Of a DNA stretch of 8,076 bases, positions 1-6,822 are shown piece by piece. The position numbers and the translations under genes were made by a program. The notes below the pieces were generated by a model. The model was not told the origin of the DNA. It did not search any database and saw only the letters and a program-made list of their open reading frames with translations. The first letter of the stretch is position 1, and each line of letters starts with the position of its first letter. The DNA is from Spirochaetaceae bacterium. Its GTDB lineage: Bacteria; Spirochaetota; Spirochaetia; SZUA-6; Fen-1364. Where the stretch lies: the NCBI GenBank assembly GCA_003141795.1, contig PLNO01000288.1:333-8408 (forward strand), read 5' to 3'.

Positions 1-1
1 C

Positions 2-469
2 GCGCCTCTGCACGACATCGGCAAGGTGGGGATCCCCGACAGCATCCTGCTGAAGCCGGGCAAGCTCACGGAGGAAGAGTTCGCCATCATGAAGACGCAC
101 ACCACGCTGGGGCGGCGGACCATCATGGCGGCGGAGAAGATGCTCGGTTCGCCCAACTCGTTCCTCAGCGTCGCTCGTCAGATCGCCTGGACGCACCACG
201 AACGCTGGGACGGTGCGGGGTACCCGCGGGGGCTCGCCGGGGAGGATATCGACCTCGTGGGGAGGCTCATGGCCGTCGTGGACGTCTACGACGCGCTCAC
301 GAGCAAACGCGTGTACAAGCCCGGCGTGCCCCAGGAGGCCGCGCTCGCCATGATCCTCAAGGAGCGCGGCACGCACTTCGACCCCGACGTCGTCGACGGC
401 TTCCTGGAGATCGGCGCCGAAGAGCTTCTGACTATCGGACGGGAGTACGCAGATGGCACCGCGGGATAG
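2..469 (+). CDS. HD-GYP domain cyclic-di-GMP phosphodiesterase (C-terminal part; start lies left of the window)
   Basis: Hydrolyses the second messenger cyclic di-GMP in the cytoplasm, judging from its family. About 155 residues are visible, in frame from base 2. They begin inside the catalytic domain with the metal-binding motif HDIGK (visible residues 4-8), followed by His33 in a KTH context, the HHE triad (65-67), the signature GAGYP (71-75) and the late Asp pair of DVYDALT (94-100). Every hallmark metal ligand I can place is present, so the enzyme looks catalytically competent. A GTG at 26 could be read as a start, but the HDIGK motif lies upstream of it in the same frame, so the gene begins outside the window. 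The N-terminal partner domain is unseen; a receiver domain (RpfG type) is common in this family and would fit the kinase and receiver downstream. The next gene follows after 60 bases on the same strand. Confidence 0.95.
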   Translation, partial: APLHDIGKVGIPDSILLKPGKLTEEEFAIMKTHTTLGRRTIMAAEKMLGSPNSFLSVARQIAWTHHERWDGAGYPRGLAGEDIDLVGRLMAVVDVYDALTSKRVYKPGVPQEAALAMILKERGTHFDPDVVDGFLEIGAEELLTIGREYADGTAG

Positions 470-529
470 CCCCGTGCACCCCCGCGAAAGGCGGTCTTCC
501 TTGATAATCGAAGGGAATTGTTGTTCACT

Positions 530-883
530 ATGACCGTGGGCAAGTCCATCCTCGTCATCGACGACGAAACCATGATCCTCGACGCCATAAAGATCATTTT
601 CGAAGACATGGGTTTCGAGGTGCAGACCGAATCCGACCCCGTCGAGGGCACGCAGAGAGCGCTCGACGAGGAGTTCGATCTGGTGCTGACCGACATCCGC
701 ATGCCGCAGCGCAATGGGGCGGAGATCGTCGAGGCAATACTCGCGAAGAAGCCCGCGACGCGCGTGCTGGTCATCACCGGCTACCCCAATGACCCGCTCG
801 CGGAACGCGCAATGCGCGCGGGGGCGGTCGGCATGCTGAAAAAGCCCTTCGAGATCACAAAAATACTGGATTTCCTGAAGTAG
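530..883 (+). CDS. Single-domain response regulator (CheY-like receiver)
   Basis: A 117-residue phospho-acceptor protein made of one receiver domain and no output domain. The acidic pair is Asp11-Asp12 (VIDDE), the phosphorylation site is Asp55 in LTDIRMP, the switch Thr is Thr83 (VITGYP) and the conserved Lys is Lys105 (KKPF). All active-site positions are intact, so it should accept phosphate. Such proteins act by protein-protein contact or as phosphate shuttles. The histidine kinase two genes downstream is the obvious donor (inference). I chose ATG 530, which gives the usual receiver N-terminus. A purine-rich AAGGGA at 511-516 is rather far from it (13 bases), so in-frame TTG codons at 518 or 521 are possible alternatives and would add four or three residues. 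The 60-base gap upstream suggests co-transcription with the HD-GYP gene, although a weak internal promoter cannot be excluded. Confidence 0.95.
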   Translation: MTVGKSILVIDDETMILDAIKIIFEDMGFEVQTESDPVEGTQRALDEEFDLVLTDIRMPQRNGAEIVEAILAKKPATRVLVITGYPNDPLAERAMRAGAVGMLKKPFEITKILDFLK

Positions 884-884
884 C

Positions 885-905
885 GGAGGCGCCTGCAGGA
901 CCTCC
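885..905 (+). other. Possible small hairpin in the leader of the STAS gene
   Basis: GGAGG (885-889) can pair with CCTCC (901-905) across an 11-base loop. This sits just after the response regulator stop and within the 81-base spacer before the STAS gene. No run of T follows, so it is not a typical intrinsic terminator. The CCTCCT at 901-906 is also an exact complement of the AGGAGG ribosome binding site of the STAS gene at 954-959. The pairing is short and lies in GC-rich DNA, so it could be chance. Confidence 0.25.
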
Positions 906-953
906 TCGGCCTTGCCGCACGGGCGGACGGACGGGTCATCCACGGTGAAAGGT

Positions 954-960
954 AGGAGGG
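954..960 (+). promoter_or_regulatory. Strong ribosome binding site of the STAS gene
   Basis: AGGAGGG lies four bases before ATG 965. It is the best Shine-Dalgarno sequence in the window and fixes the start of the STAS gene. It suggests this protein, and through coupling the kinase, is made at a good rate. Confidence 0.8.
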
Positions 961-964
961 CAGA

Positions 965-1360
965 ATGCCGGAAGGGAAGCCTTTCGAGTTCCTCGAGCAG
1001 GCGGCAAAGGGGCTTTCGCACTTCACGGCGCGGGCCGAGGAGAATCTCGCCAAGGGCAGCCTTACCGTGTACTGCGGAGGGTATCTGGACGGCGATGCCG
1101 CCAATATGATGATGAGCTCGATGGTGAGCCTCATCCAGACGTGGGCGGGGGGGAACCGTGTCGTCATCGATCTCTCGAAGCTCGAATACATCTCCTCGCT
1201 GGGAATAGGAATGCTCAGCACGATGGTGGTGACATCGCACACAAGGGGCATAACGATGAACCTCCAGAGCCCGCAGCCCTCGGTCCTCCACGTCCTGGAG
1301 CTCCTGGGGATCCCGCAGTTCATCCCGATCCTCGGATACGATCCGAAGGCCGGCTCATGA
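965..1360 (+). CDS. STAS-domain protein, anti-anti-sigma factor type
   Basis: A 131-residue soluble protein. Roughly residues 31-125 form a STAS domain of the SpoIIAA/RsbV type. It starts with a beta strand (SLTVYCGGYLDG, 32-43) and contains the core VVIDLSKLEYI (66-76) followed by SSLGIG (77-82). In the family the loop after this strand holds the serine phosphorylated by an anti-sigma kinase; Ser78 aligns best with it and Ser77 replaces the usual Asp. About 30 residues precede the domain and look helical and charged. Family members relieve sigma-factor inhibition by binding an anti-sigma factor, or act in other phospho-switches. No RsbW-type kinase or sigma factor is visible in the window, so the target is unknown. 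The stop overlaps the start of the histidine kinase by four bases (ATGA at 1357-1360), which implies translational coupling and probably a shared pathway. The start is set by AGGAGGG. Confidence 0.92.
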   Translation: MPEGKPFEFLEQAAKGLSHFTARAEENLAKGSLTVYCGGYLDGDAANMMMSSMVSLIQTWAGGNRVVIDLSKLEYISSLGIGMLSTMVVTSHTRGITMNLQSPQPSVLHVLELLGIPQFIPILGYDPKAGS

Positions 1361-3327
1361 AAAGGGCTGTCGCAGGGCTCCTTCGGGAGCATCTGCTGGT
1401 CCTGTTGCTGGCCCTTGCCGCTCTCGCGCTCGTCATTGCGCTCCTCAGCGTGCTCTCCTCCCCCGCTTCCGGCGTCCTGGCCGCTGCCGCGGCCCTCATC
1501 GTCCTTGCCGCACTCGGCGCGGCGGCGTGGCGTTCCGCGCGTGCTCTGGCCGGTGCCGCGGCGCAGGCCCGGCGGGAGGGGTCGCTACTGGAGAAGAAGC
1601 TCACCGATCAGGCGCGCCTCGCGGCGATCCACCGCGAGGTCACCGCGATCTTCACCACGCGCTCCGGCGGGGTGGCCGACCAGACGGTGCTCGACTTCCT
1701 CAAGTCGCAGCTGGGATGCGCATCCGTGTTCCTCGGCCGGCTCGGTGCCAACGGCTCCCTTCTCGCAGTGGACACGGAAGCGCGTTCGGAGAGGACGCTG
1801 CCCGCCGACGGGTGGCCTCGGGAATGCGTGGAGCCGATGCGAAGCGGGCGGGTGAGGATCGCCCCCGGAGAATCGGTGGTCCTTCCCCTGCTCGCGGGCA
1901 GCAAGCCTCTTGGCGTGCTTGTGCTGCGAACGCGCGCGGCAGGCTTCACGGCGGAGGACCTCCCCTTCTTCGAGTCCCTGCAGCCCCTCCTGGGCGCCGC
2001 ATTCCAGAGCCAGATCCAGAAGCAGGAGCAGGAGTACCGCAAGCTGAAGATCATCGAGGATGCCTACCGTCTCAGCGAGGCGAAGCTGCGCGCCATCTTC
2101 GACGAATCGCAGGACATGATCCTCACCATCGACGGAGAGGGGAGGATCATCGACATCAACAGGGCGGGGGCGCGGCTCCTCGGCTTCGACTCCGACGAGT
2201 CGGCCATCGGACGGAGAGAGTCCGAGTTCTGGTCCAATGAAAAGGACTACATCATCTTCATGGGCCAGATAACGGAGCATGGCTTCGTGAAGGATTTCGA
2301 GACCATCCTCAGGCGCCGTGACGGCGCCACCGTTTTCGGCCTGGAGAGCGCCACGATGTTCCGCAACCGCGACGGCAGCGTGCAGGAGATCCACGCCATG
2401 GTGAAGGACATCACCGAGCGCATCCGCGACGAACAGTCGTTGTGGAAGATGAACATCGAGCTCGCGGAGGCCAACCAGAAGCTGCGCGAATCCCAGACCC
2501 GGGCGGTGCAGCAGGAAAAGCTCGCCTCCATCGGCCAGCTCGCCGCGGGGGTCGCACACGAGATCAACAACCCCCTCGCCTTCCTGAAGAGCAACAACTC
2601 GGCGGTGCGCCGCAACCTCGCGGCCATCAAGCAGTTCATCCTCTCCCTCACGGGCTCGGCCTGCGCGGAGATCGAGGACGGGAGAAAGAAGTACGACATC
2701 GACTACATCGTCGGGGACTTCGACGCCATCATGGAGGAATCGGAGGACGGGTTTCGCAGGATCACCGACATCGTGCAGAACCTGAAGAACTTCTCCCGCA
2801 TCGACTCGGCGGAGAGGTTCGCGCAGTTCGACATCAACAAGGGCATTGAAAACACGCTCTCCGTCGCCCGCAATGAAGTGAAATACGTCGCCGAGGTGAA
2901 GCTCGACCTCGGGACCCTGCCGATGGTGGAATGCGTGGGCGGGGAGATCAACCAGGTCTTCCTCAACCTCATCGTGAACGCGGCGCAGGCCATCAAATCC
3001 CAGGAGCGCAAGGCCCTGGGCGTCATCACGATCGCCACGCGCGGCGCTGAGGACTCCGTGACGGTGGAGATCAAGGACGACGGACCCGGCATTCCCAAGG
3101 GGCTGCAGATGCGGATCTTCGATCCGTTCTATACGACGAAGCCCGTGGGGCAGGGAACGGGACTGGGACTGAGCATCTCGTCGGACATCATCGTGCACAA
3201 GCACAGGGGCGCGCTCACCGTGGACTCCGCCCCGGGGGCGGGGGCGTGCTTCAAGATCGAGCTCCCCGTCAAACACCCACCCGACGATGCATCACCCGTC
3301 CCGCCCCCGCAGGTCCCCCTGCGGTAG
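1357..3327 (+). CDS. Membrane-anchored sensor histidine kinase (two TM helices, GAF, PAS, HisKA, HATPase)
   Basis: A 656-residue sensor kinase. Two hydrophobic helices (about 12-33 and 38-57) are joined by a tiny turn. Basic residues on both flanks place both ends in the cytoplasm, so there is essentially no periplasmic sensor. A helical stretch leads to a GAF-like domain (about 85-215), then another helix (about 216-242) and a PAS domain (about 243-355, ending in the typical DITERI). A coiled region precedes the dimerisation helix with phospho-acceptor His401 in HEINNP. The ATPase domain shows the N box NLIVNAAQAI (537-546), DDGPGIP (574-580), FDPFYTTK (588-595) and GQGTGLGLS (599-607). All catalytic boxes are intact. 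The last 20 or so residues are rich in Pro and there is no fused receiver. ATG 1357 overlaps the STAS stop and has GAAGG at 1345-1349. Upstream in-frame codons would read through the STAS gene and are rejected. Likely partner: the receiver at 530-883. Confidence 0.96.
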   Translation: MKRAVAGLLREHLLVLLLALAALALVIALLSVLSSPASGVLAAAAALIVLAALGAAAWRSARALAGAAAQARREGSLLEKKLTDQARLAAIHREVTAIFTTRSGGVADQTVLDFLKSQLGCASVFLGRLGANGSLLAVDTEARSERTLPADGWPRECVEPMRSGRVRIAPGESVVLPLLAGSKPLGVLVLRTRAAGFTAEDLPFFESLQPLLGAAFQSQIQKQEQEYRKLKIIEDAYRLSEAKLRAIFDESQDMILTIDGEGRIIDINRAGARLLGFDSDESAIGRRESEFWSNEKDYIIFMGQITEHGFVKDFETILRRRDGATVFGLESATMFRNRDGSVQEIHAMVKDITERIRDEQSLWKMNIELAEANQKLRESQTRAVQQEKLASIGQLAAGVAHEINNPLAFLKSNNSAVRRNLAAIKQFILSLTGSACAEIEDGRKKYDIDYIVGDFDAIMEESEDGFRRITDIVQNLKNFSRIDSAERFAQFDINKGIENTLSVARNEVKYVAEVKLDLGTLPMVECVGGEINQVFLNLIVNAAQAIKSQERKALGVITIATRGAEDSVTVEIKDDGPGIPKGLQMRIFDPFYTTKPVGQGTGLGLSISSDIIVHKHRGALTVDSAPGAGACFKIELPVKHPPDDASPVPPPQVPLR

Positions 3328-3333
3328 GCCCTA
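3325..3333. other. Near-palindromic stop-stop junction of two convergent genes
   Basis: TAGGCCCTA carries the TAG of the kinase on the + strand and the TAG of mfd on the - strand, with three bases between them. It is symmetric apart from its central base. No stem-loop with a T run is evident on either side, so transcripts from the two sides probably overlap. Confidence 0.6.
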
Positions 3334-6300
3334 GCTCACGAGGACGGCGAGCCTGTCCTTGAGGAACTCGGATTTCTCCCTCAGGCCGATGGCCCCGGTC
3401 TGCAGGAGGAGGTGGTTGGGGGTTTTCGGGTCCAGGCTCACCCGTCCCCTCCCCTCCTTCACCATGCGCACGATCTTGTCCACCGACACCTTGGACAGGC
3501 GGCTGAACTCCACCCGCAGCGTGCCCTTCTCCTCCTTGATGGAAGTGATGAAGAGCTTGCGGCAGATGATGCGGATCTGCGCCAGCGCGAGCACGCTCTG
3601 CACCTCGTCGGGGATGGGCCCGAACCTGTCCTCGATCTCCCGGTAGACCCTGTCGAACTCCTCCTCCGTGGTGATGCCCGCGATCTTCTTGTAGACGTCC
3701 ATCTTCTCCATGGCGTCGGGGATGTACGCGTCCGGGATGAAGCCCGAGTACTCGAGGTCCATGTAGACCTCGGGCGGCTCGTCGCGGCCCTCCCGGGAGA
3801 GCGCCGCGACCGCCTCGTCGAGCATCTTCAGGTACAGATCGTAGCCGACGGAGAGGATGTAGCCGTGCTGCTCACGGCCAAGGATGTTGCCCGCTCCACG
3901 GATCTCCAGGTCCTTCAGTGCGATCTTGAATCCCGACCCCAGCTCCGTATGGTCGGAGATGATCCTCAAGCGTTTCATGGCGATCTCGCTGAGGGCACGG
4001 CGGTCGGGATAGAAGAGGTAGGCAAAAGCGGGGATGCCCGCCCGGCCCACCCGACCGCGGAGCTGGTAGAGCTGCGACACACCGAGCATGTCCGCGCGGT
4101 CGATGATGATCGTGTTGACGTTCGGGATGTCCAGGCCGTTCTCGATGATCGTCGTGGAGAGCAGGAGCTGCCGTTCGCCGTGCACGAAGCTGCGCATCAC
4201 CTCCTCCAGCTCGTCGTCATCCATCTGCCCGTGCCCGACGGCAATGGACACCTCGGGGACGAGGCGCTGGAGGAAGAGATGGATCTCGTCGATCGTCTCC
4301 ACCCTGTTGTGCAGGTAGTAGACCTGCCCGCCGCGCTCGATCTCCTGGCGCACCGCGCGGGCCACCATCTCCTCGTTGAACTCCATCACGTACGTCTCGA
4401 TGGGCAGCCTGTTCTGGGGCGCGGTATTGAGAATGGACATGTCGCGGACCTTCATGAGGGACATGTTGAGCGTACGCGGGATGGGGGTTGCGGTGAGCGT
4501 AAGGCAGTCCACGGAGCTCTTGATCTGCTTCAACCGCTCCTTGTGCTTCACGCCGAACCGCTGCTCCTCGTCCACGACCAGAAGCCCGAGGTTGCGGAAC
4601 TTCACGTCCTTCTGGATCAGGCGATGGGTGCCGATGGCGATGTCGACACCGCCCTCGGCGATCGCGGCGATCGCGGTCTTCATCTCCTTGGGTGAACGGA
4701 AGCGCGACAGCATTGCGATCTTCACGGGGAAGCGTGCGAACCTCTCCTTGAACGTCTCGTAGTGCTGCTCCACGAGGATCGTCGTGGGGGCCAGGAGCGC
4801 CACCTGCTTGCCGCTCATCACCGCCTTGAACGCGCCGCGCAGGGCGATCTCCGTCTTCCCGTACCCGACGTCCCCGCAGACCAGCCGGTCCATCGGGGTC
4901 GGCGACTCCATGTCCTTCTTCACCTCCTCGATGCACTTCAGCTGGTCCTCGGTCTCCTGGTAGGGGAACGCGGCCTCGAACTCGCTCTGCCAGTCCGTGT
5001 CCGGATTGAAGGCGAACCCGGGCTCCGCCTTGCGGCGCGAGTACAGCTCCAGGAGCCCGTGCGCGAGCTCCTCAACCGCCTTCTTCGCCTTCTCCTTGCG
5101 GTGCTGCCAGCCCTTGCCTCCCAGGCTGTCGAGCTTCGGCTTCTTGCCCTCCTGGCCGATGTAGCGCTGGATGAGGTTGACCTGCTCGATGGGGATGAAC
5201 AACTTCTCCCCGTCGGAGTACTCCAGGGTGATGTAGTCCCGCTCGTTGCGCACCACGGTACCCCGCGGATTTGCTCCCGCGGCAGCGATGCGCTCGATCC
5301 CGAGGAACACGCCGATGCCGTAGTTCACGTGGACGATGAAATCCCCGGGGGTGAGCTCCACGAAGCTTTCAATGGCCGCGCTCTTTGCCGCGCCCACCGA
5401 CCGGGGGATGTGCCGTTTGCGGCCGAAGATCTCCCCCTCCTGGACGGCGAGCACCTTGTCCGCGGGCAACGCGAAGCCGGCCGACATGCTCTGCGGGAGG
5501 ATGGTGACGGGCAGGTCCTTGAGGATGTGACGAAGCCTTTCCGCCTGTACGTCGTACACGGCGAAGATGAAGACCTGGTAGCCGTTGCGCAGCGACGCCT
5601 CCACCTCTTCACGGAAGAAGGTGAAGTTGCCGAAGAAGGAGCGCGCGGCGTCGCAGGGCAGCGAATAGGATGCCCCCCTCTCCGGCGCAGCCCCCTTCTC
5701 CTGCGACGGCTCCGCGGGCAGCGTGGGGAAATCCACCCTGCGCGTCATGCGTGTGCAGAGCTCCGGGAAATCCAGCAGGATCTTCTGCGGACCGGGGACG
5801 ATCTGTTTCTTGGAGCGTGCCCTGCGGAAAAGCTCGAGGTGCTCCTTGCGCAGCGCCGCGGCATTGGATTCGAGGCGGTCGACGTCCACGAGGAATACCG
5901 GTGACTGCTCGCCCAGGAAATCGAGGAGGGAGAACTGCCGGGGGAAGCACAGCGGATAGAACAGCTCGATCCCCCCGGTGTCGGGGTCATCGAGCAGCGT
6001 CGCGACCTTCTCCTCCACCTCCTCCTGCTCGAAACCCTGTGCGAGCAACGCGGCCTGGATCGGCGCGCGCTCCGCCTCCCCGATGCTCACCTCCCGGCAG
6101 GGCATGATCGTCACGCTGTCCAGCACGGCGATCGATCCCTGATTGAGAGGGTCGAAGCTCTTGATGGCGGCCACCGTGTCGAAGTCCAGCGTGATCCTGA
6201 CGGCCTGGTCCTGGCCGGGGACGTACACGTCGATGACCTCTCCGCGCACGGCGAACTCCCCGTGGACGGTCACCGTGGGTACGCGCAGATAGCCCGCGCG

Positions 6301-6786
6301 GGCGAGCCTGTCGGCGATCTCCTGCGGATCGATCGTCTGCGCCTTCGCGATCCTGATGGCCTGCGCCGCGAGCGCCCTGGGGTCGGGAACCGGGGTGAGC
6401 AGGGCGCGGAGCGGCGCCACAACGAGCAGCGGCTCCCCGGCAAGGAGACGGCTCAGGATCTGCACGCGCTCACCGAAGATCGAGGCGAGCGGGCTCGCCC
6501 CCTCGTAGGGAGCGGTCCCCCACCACGGGAACTGGCGGGCATCGGCCGTCCCGAGCGCCTCGACGTCCTGCGCGATGCTCTCAGCCTCCCTCTCCGTGGG
6601 CGTGACCACGAGCGCTGCGCGGCCGCTCTTGCGGTGAAGCTCGTCAAGGACGAGGGAGAGATAGGCGCCTTTGGGACCGGTCACCTCGACGGGGCTCGTC
6701 CCCTTCTCAAGGGTGCCGCTCAGGCCGAGAAAAGCCCGTGAAGTGGCAAAATGCCGCTCGATCTGTTTTCGGAACAAGTTTGTCAT
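3331..6786 (-). CDS. mfd: Transcription-repair coupling factor Mfd
   Basis: An ATP-driven DNA translocase that pushes RNA polymerase stalled at lesions off the template and recruits UvrA for nucleotide excision repair. At 1151 residues it is full length (E. coli Mfd is 1148). In order: a UvrB-like N-terminal module (about 20-350, with FPWWGTAPYEG at 86-96 and a GEFAVRGEVIDVY segment at 176-188), a variable linker domain (about 360-470), and the CarD-like RNA polymerase interaction domain (about 475-545, with VHVNYGIGVFLGIE). The translocase follows, with Walker A GDVGYGKTE (638-646), DEEQ box (739-742), TATPIPRTL (765-773) and QLRGRVGR (908-915). A RecG-like TRG segment (EIRGAGNILG, 961-970) and the C-terminal regulatory domain (about 1000-1151) complete it. 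No motif is broken. ATG 6786 has only a weak GGTAG five bases upstream. mfd is divergent from the secreted-protein gene and convergent with the kinase. Confidence 0.99.
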   Translation of the reverse strand: MTNLFRKQIERHFATSRAFLGLSGTLEKGTSPVEVTGPKGAYLSLVLDELHRKSGRAALVVTPTEREAESIAQDVEALGTADARQFPWWGTAPYEGASPLASIFGERVQILSRLLAGEPLLVVAPLRALLTPVPDPRALAAQAIRIAKAQTIDPQEIADRLARAGYLRVPTVTVHGEFAVRGEVIDVYVPGQDQAVRITLDFDTVAAIKSFDPLNQGSIAVLDSVTIMPCREVSIGEAERAPIQAALLAQGFEQEEVEEKVATLLDDPDTGGIELFYPLCFPRQFSLLDFLGEQSPVFLVDVDRLESNAAALRKEHLELFRRARSKKQIVPGPQKILLDFPELCTRMTRRVDFPTLPAEPSQEKGAAPERGASYSLPCDAARSFFGNFTFFREEVEASLRNGYQVFIFAVYDVQAERLRHILKDLPVTILPQSMSAGFALPADKVLAVQEGEIFGRKRHIPRSVGAAKSAAIESFVELTPGDFIVHVNYGIGVFLGIERIAAAGANPRGTVVRNERDYITLEYSDGEKLFIPIEQVNLIQRYIGQEGKKPKLDSLGGKGWQHRKEKAKKAVEELAHGLLELYSRRKAEPGFAFNPDTDWQSEFEAAFPYQETEDQLKCIEEVKKDMESPTPMDRLVCGDVGYGKTEIALRGAFKAVMSGKQVALLAPTTILVEQHYETFKERFARFPVKIAMLSRFRSPKEMKTAIAAIAEGGVDIAIGTHRLIQKDVKFRNLGLLVVDEEQRFGVKHKERLKQIKSSVDCLTLTATPIPRTLNMSLMKVRDMSILNTAPQNRLPIETYVMEFNEEMVARAVRQEIERGGQVYYLHNRVETIDEIHLFLQRLVPEVSIAVGHGQMDDDELEEVMRSFVHGERQLLLSTTIIENGLDIPNVNTIIIDRADMLGVSQLYQLRGRVGRAGIPAFAYLFYPDRRALSEIAMKRLRIISDHTELGSGFKIALKDLEIRGAGNILGREQHGYILSVGYDLYLKMLDEAVAALSREGRDEPPEVYMDLEYSGFIPDAYIPDAMEKMDVYKKIAGITTEEEFDRVYREIEDRFGPIPDEVQSVLALAQIRIICRKLFITSIKEEKGTLRVEFSRLSKVSVDKIVRMVKEGRGRVSLDPKTPNHLLLQTGAIGLREKSEFLKDRLAVLVS

Positions 6787-6797
6787 CGATTCTACCG

Positions 6798-6805
6798 AAT
6801 ATAAT
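6798..6805. promoter_or_regulatory. Possible shared (bidirectional) -10 promoter element between mfd and the secreted-protein gene
   Basis: The only AT-rich patch in the 36-base divergent gap reads AATATAAT. On the + strand 6800-6805 is a perfect TATAAT. On the - strand 6803-6798 reads TATATT, a five-of-six match. A TTGTCA at 6780-6785 could be the + strand -35 box, but the 14-base spacing is short, and no good -35 is seen for mfd. Either start point would leave a very short leader (roughly 5-11 bases). Base composition supports a promoter here; strand use is uncertain. Confidence 0.4.
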
Positions 6806-6814
6806 GGGGGGGAG
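6806..6814 (+). promoter_or_regulatory. Ribosome binding site deciding the GTG start of the secreted-protein gene
   Basis: A purine run ending in GGGGAG lies eight bases before GTG 6823. There is an in-frame stop (TAA at 6802) upstream and no ATG at the head of the frame. This supports GTG as the true start, and that start gives a clean signal peptide. Confidence 0.65.
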
Positions 6815-6822
6815 TAAGTTTC

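Noticed and set aside
454..470. TGGCAC resembling the -24 half of a sigma-54 promoter before the response regulator
   Set aside because: No GC dinucleotide sits at the required distance for the -12 half, and the site lies inside the end of the HD-GYP coding sequence.
503..508. GATAAT as a -10 box for the response regulator gene
   Set aside because: The first base is off consensus and there is nothing like a -35 box 16-18 bases upstream; co-transcription with the HD-GYP gene is simpler.
884..955. In-frame continuation of the response regulator past its TAG for 23 codons
   Set aside because: The receiver is complete at the TAG, nothing indicates stop-codon read-through, and 23 open codons are expected by chance in GC-rich DNA.
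912..1109. Open frame of 65 codons overlapping the STAS start
   Set aside because: Arg/Ser-rich shadow in another frame with no ribosome site; the STAS frame has AGGAGGG and a recognisable domain.
1141..1356. Extending the kinase upstream to a GTG at 1141
   Set aside because: It would overlap most of the STAS domain in another frame and add 72 residues unlike any kinase N-terminus. ATG 1357 gives the classic ATGA overlap and starts right before the first membrane helix.
1585..3276. Long open frame (563 codons) on the - strand opposite the histidine kinase gene
   Set aside because: It mirrors a gene with intact kinase motifs, and its product is a repetitive string rich in Leu, Asp, Glu, Val and His with no recognisable motif. 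High G+C depletes stops in antisense frames.
3412..5904. Two long + strand open frames (3412-4695 and 4762-5904) opposite mfd
   Set aside because: Both are antisense shadows of an unbroken, highly conserved mfd gene; their products are low-complexity and show no domain.
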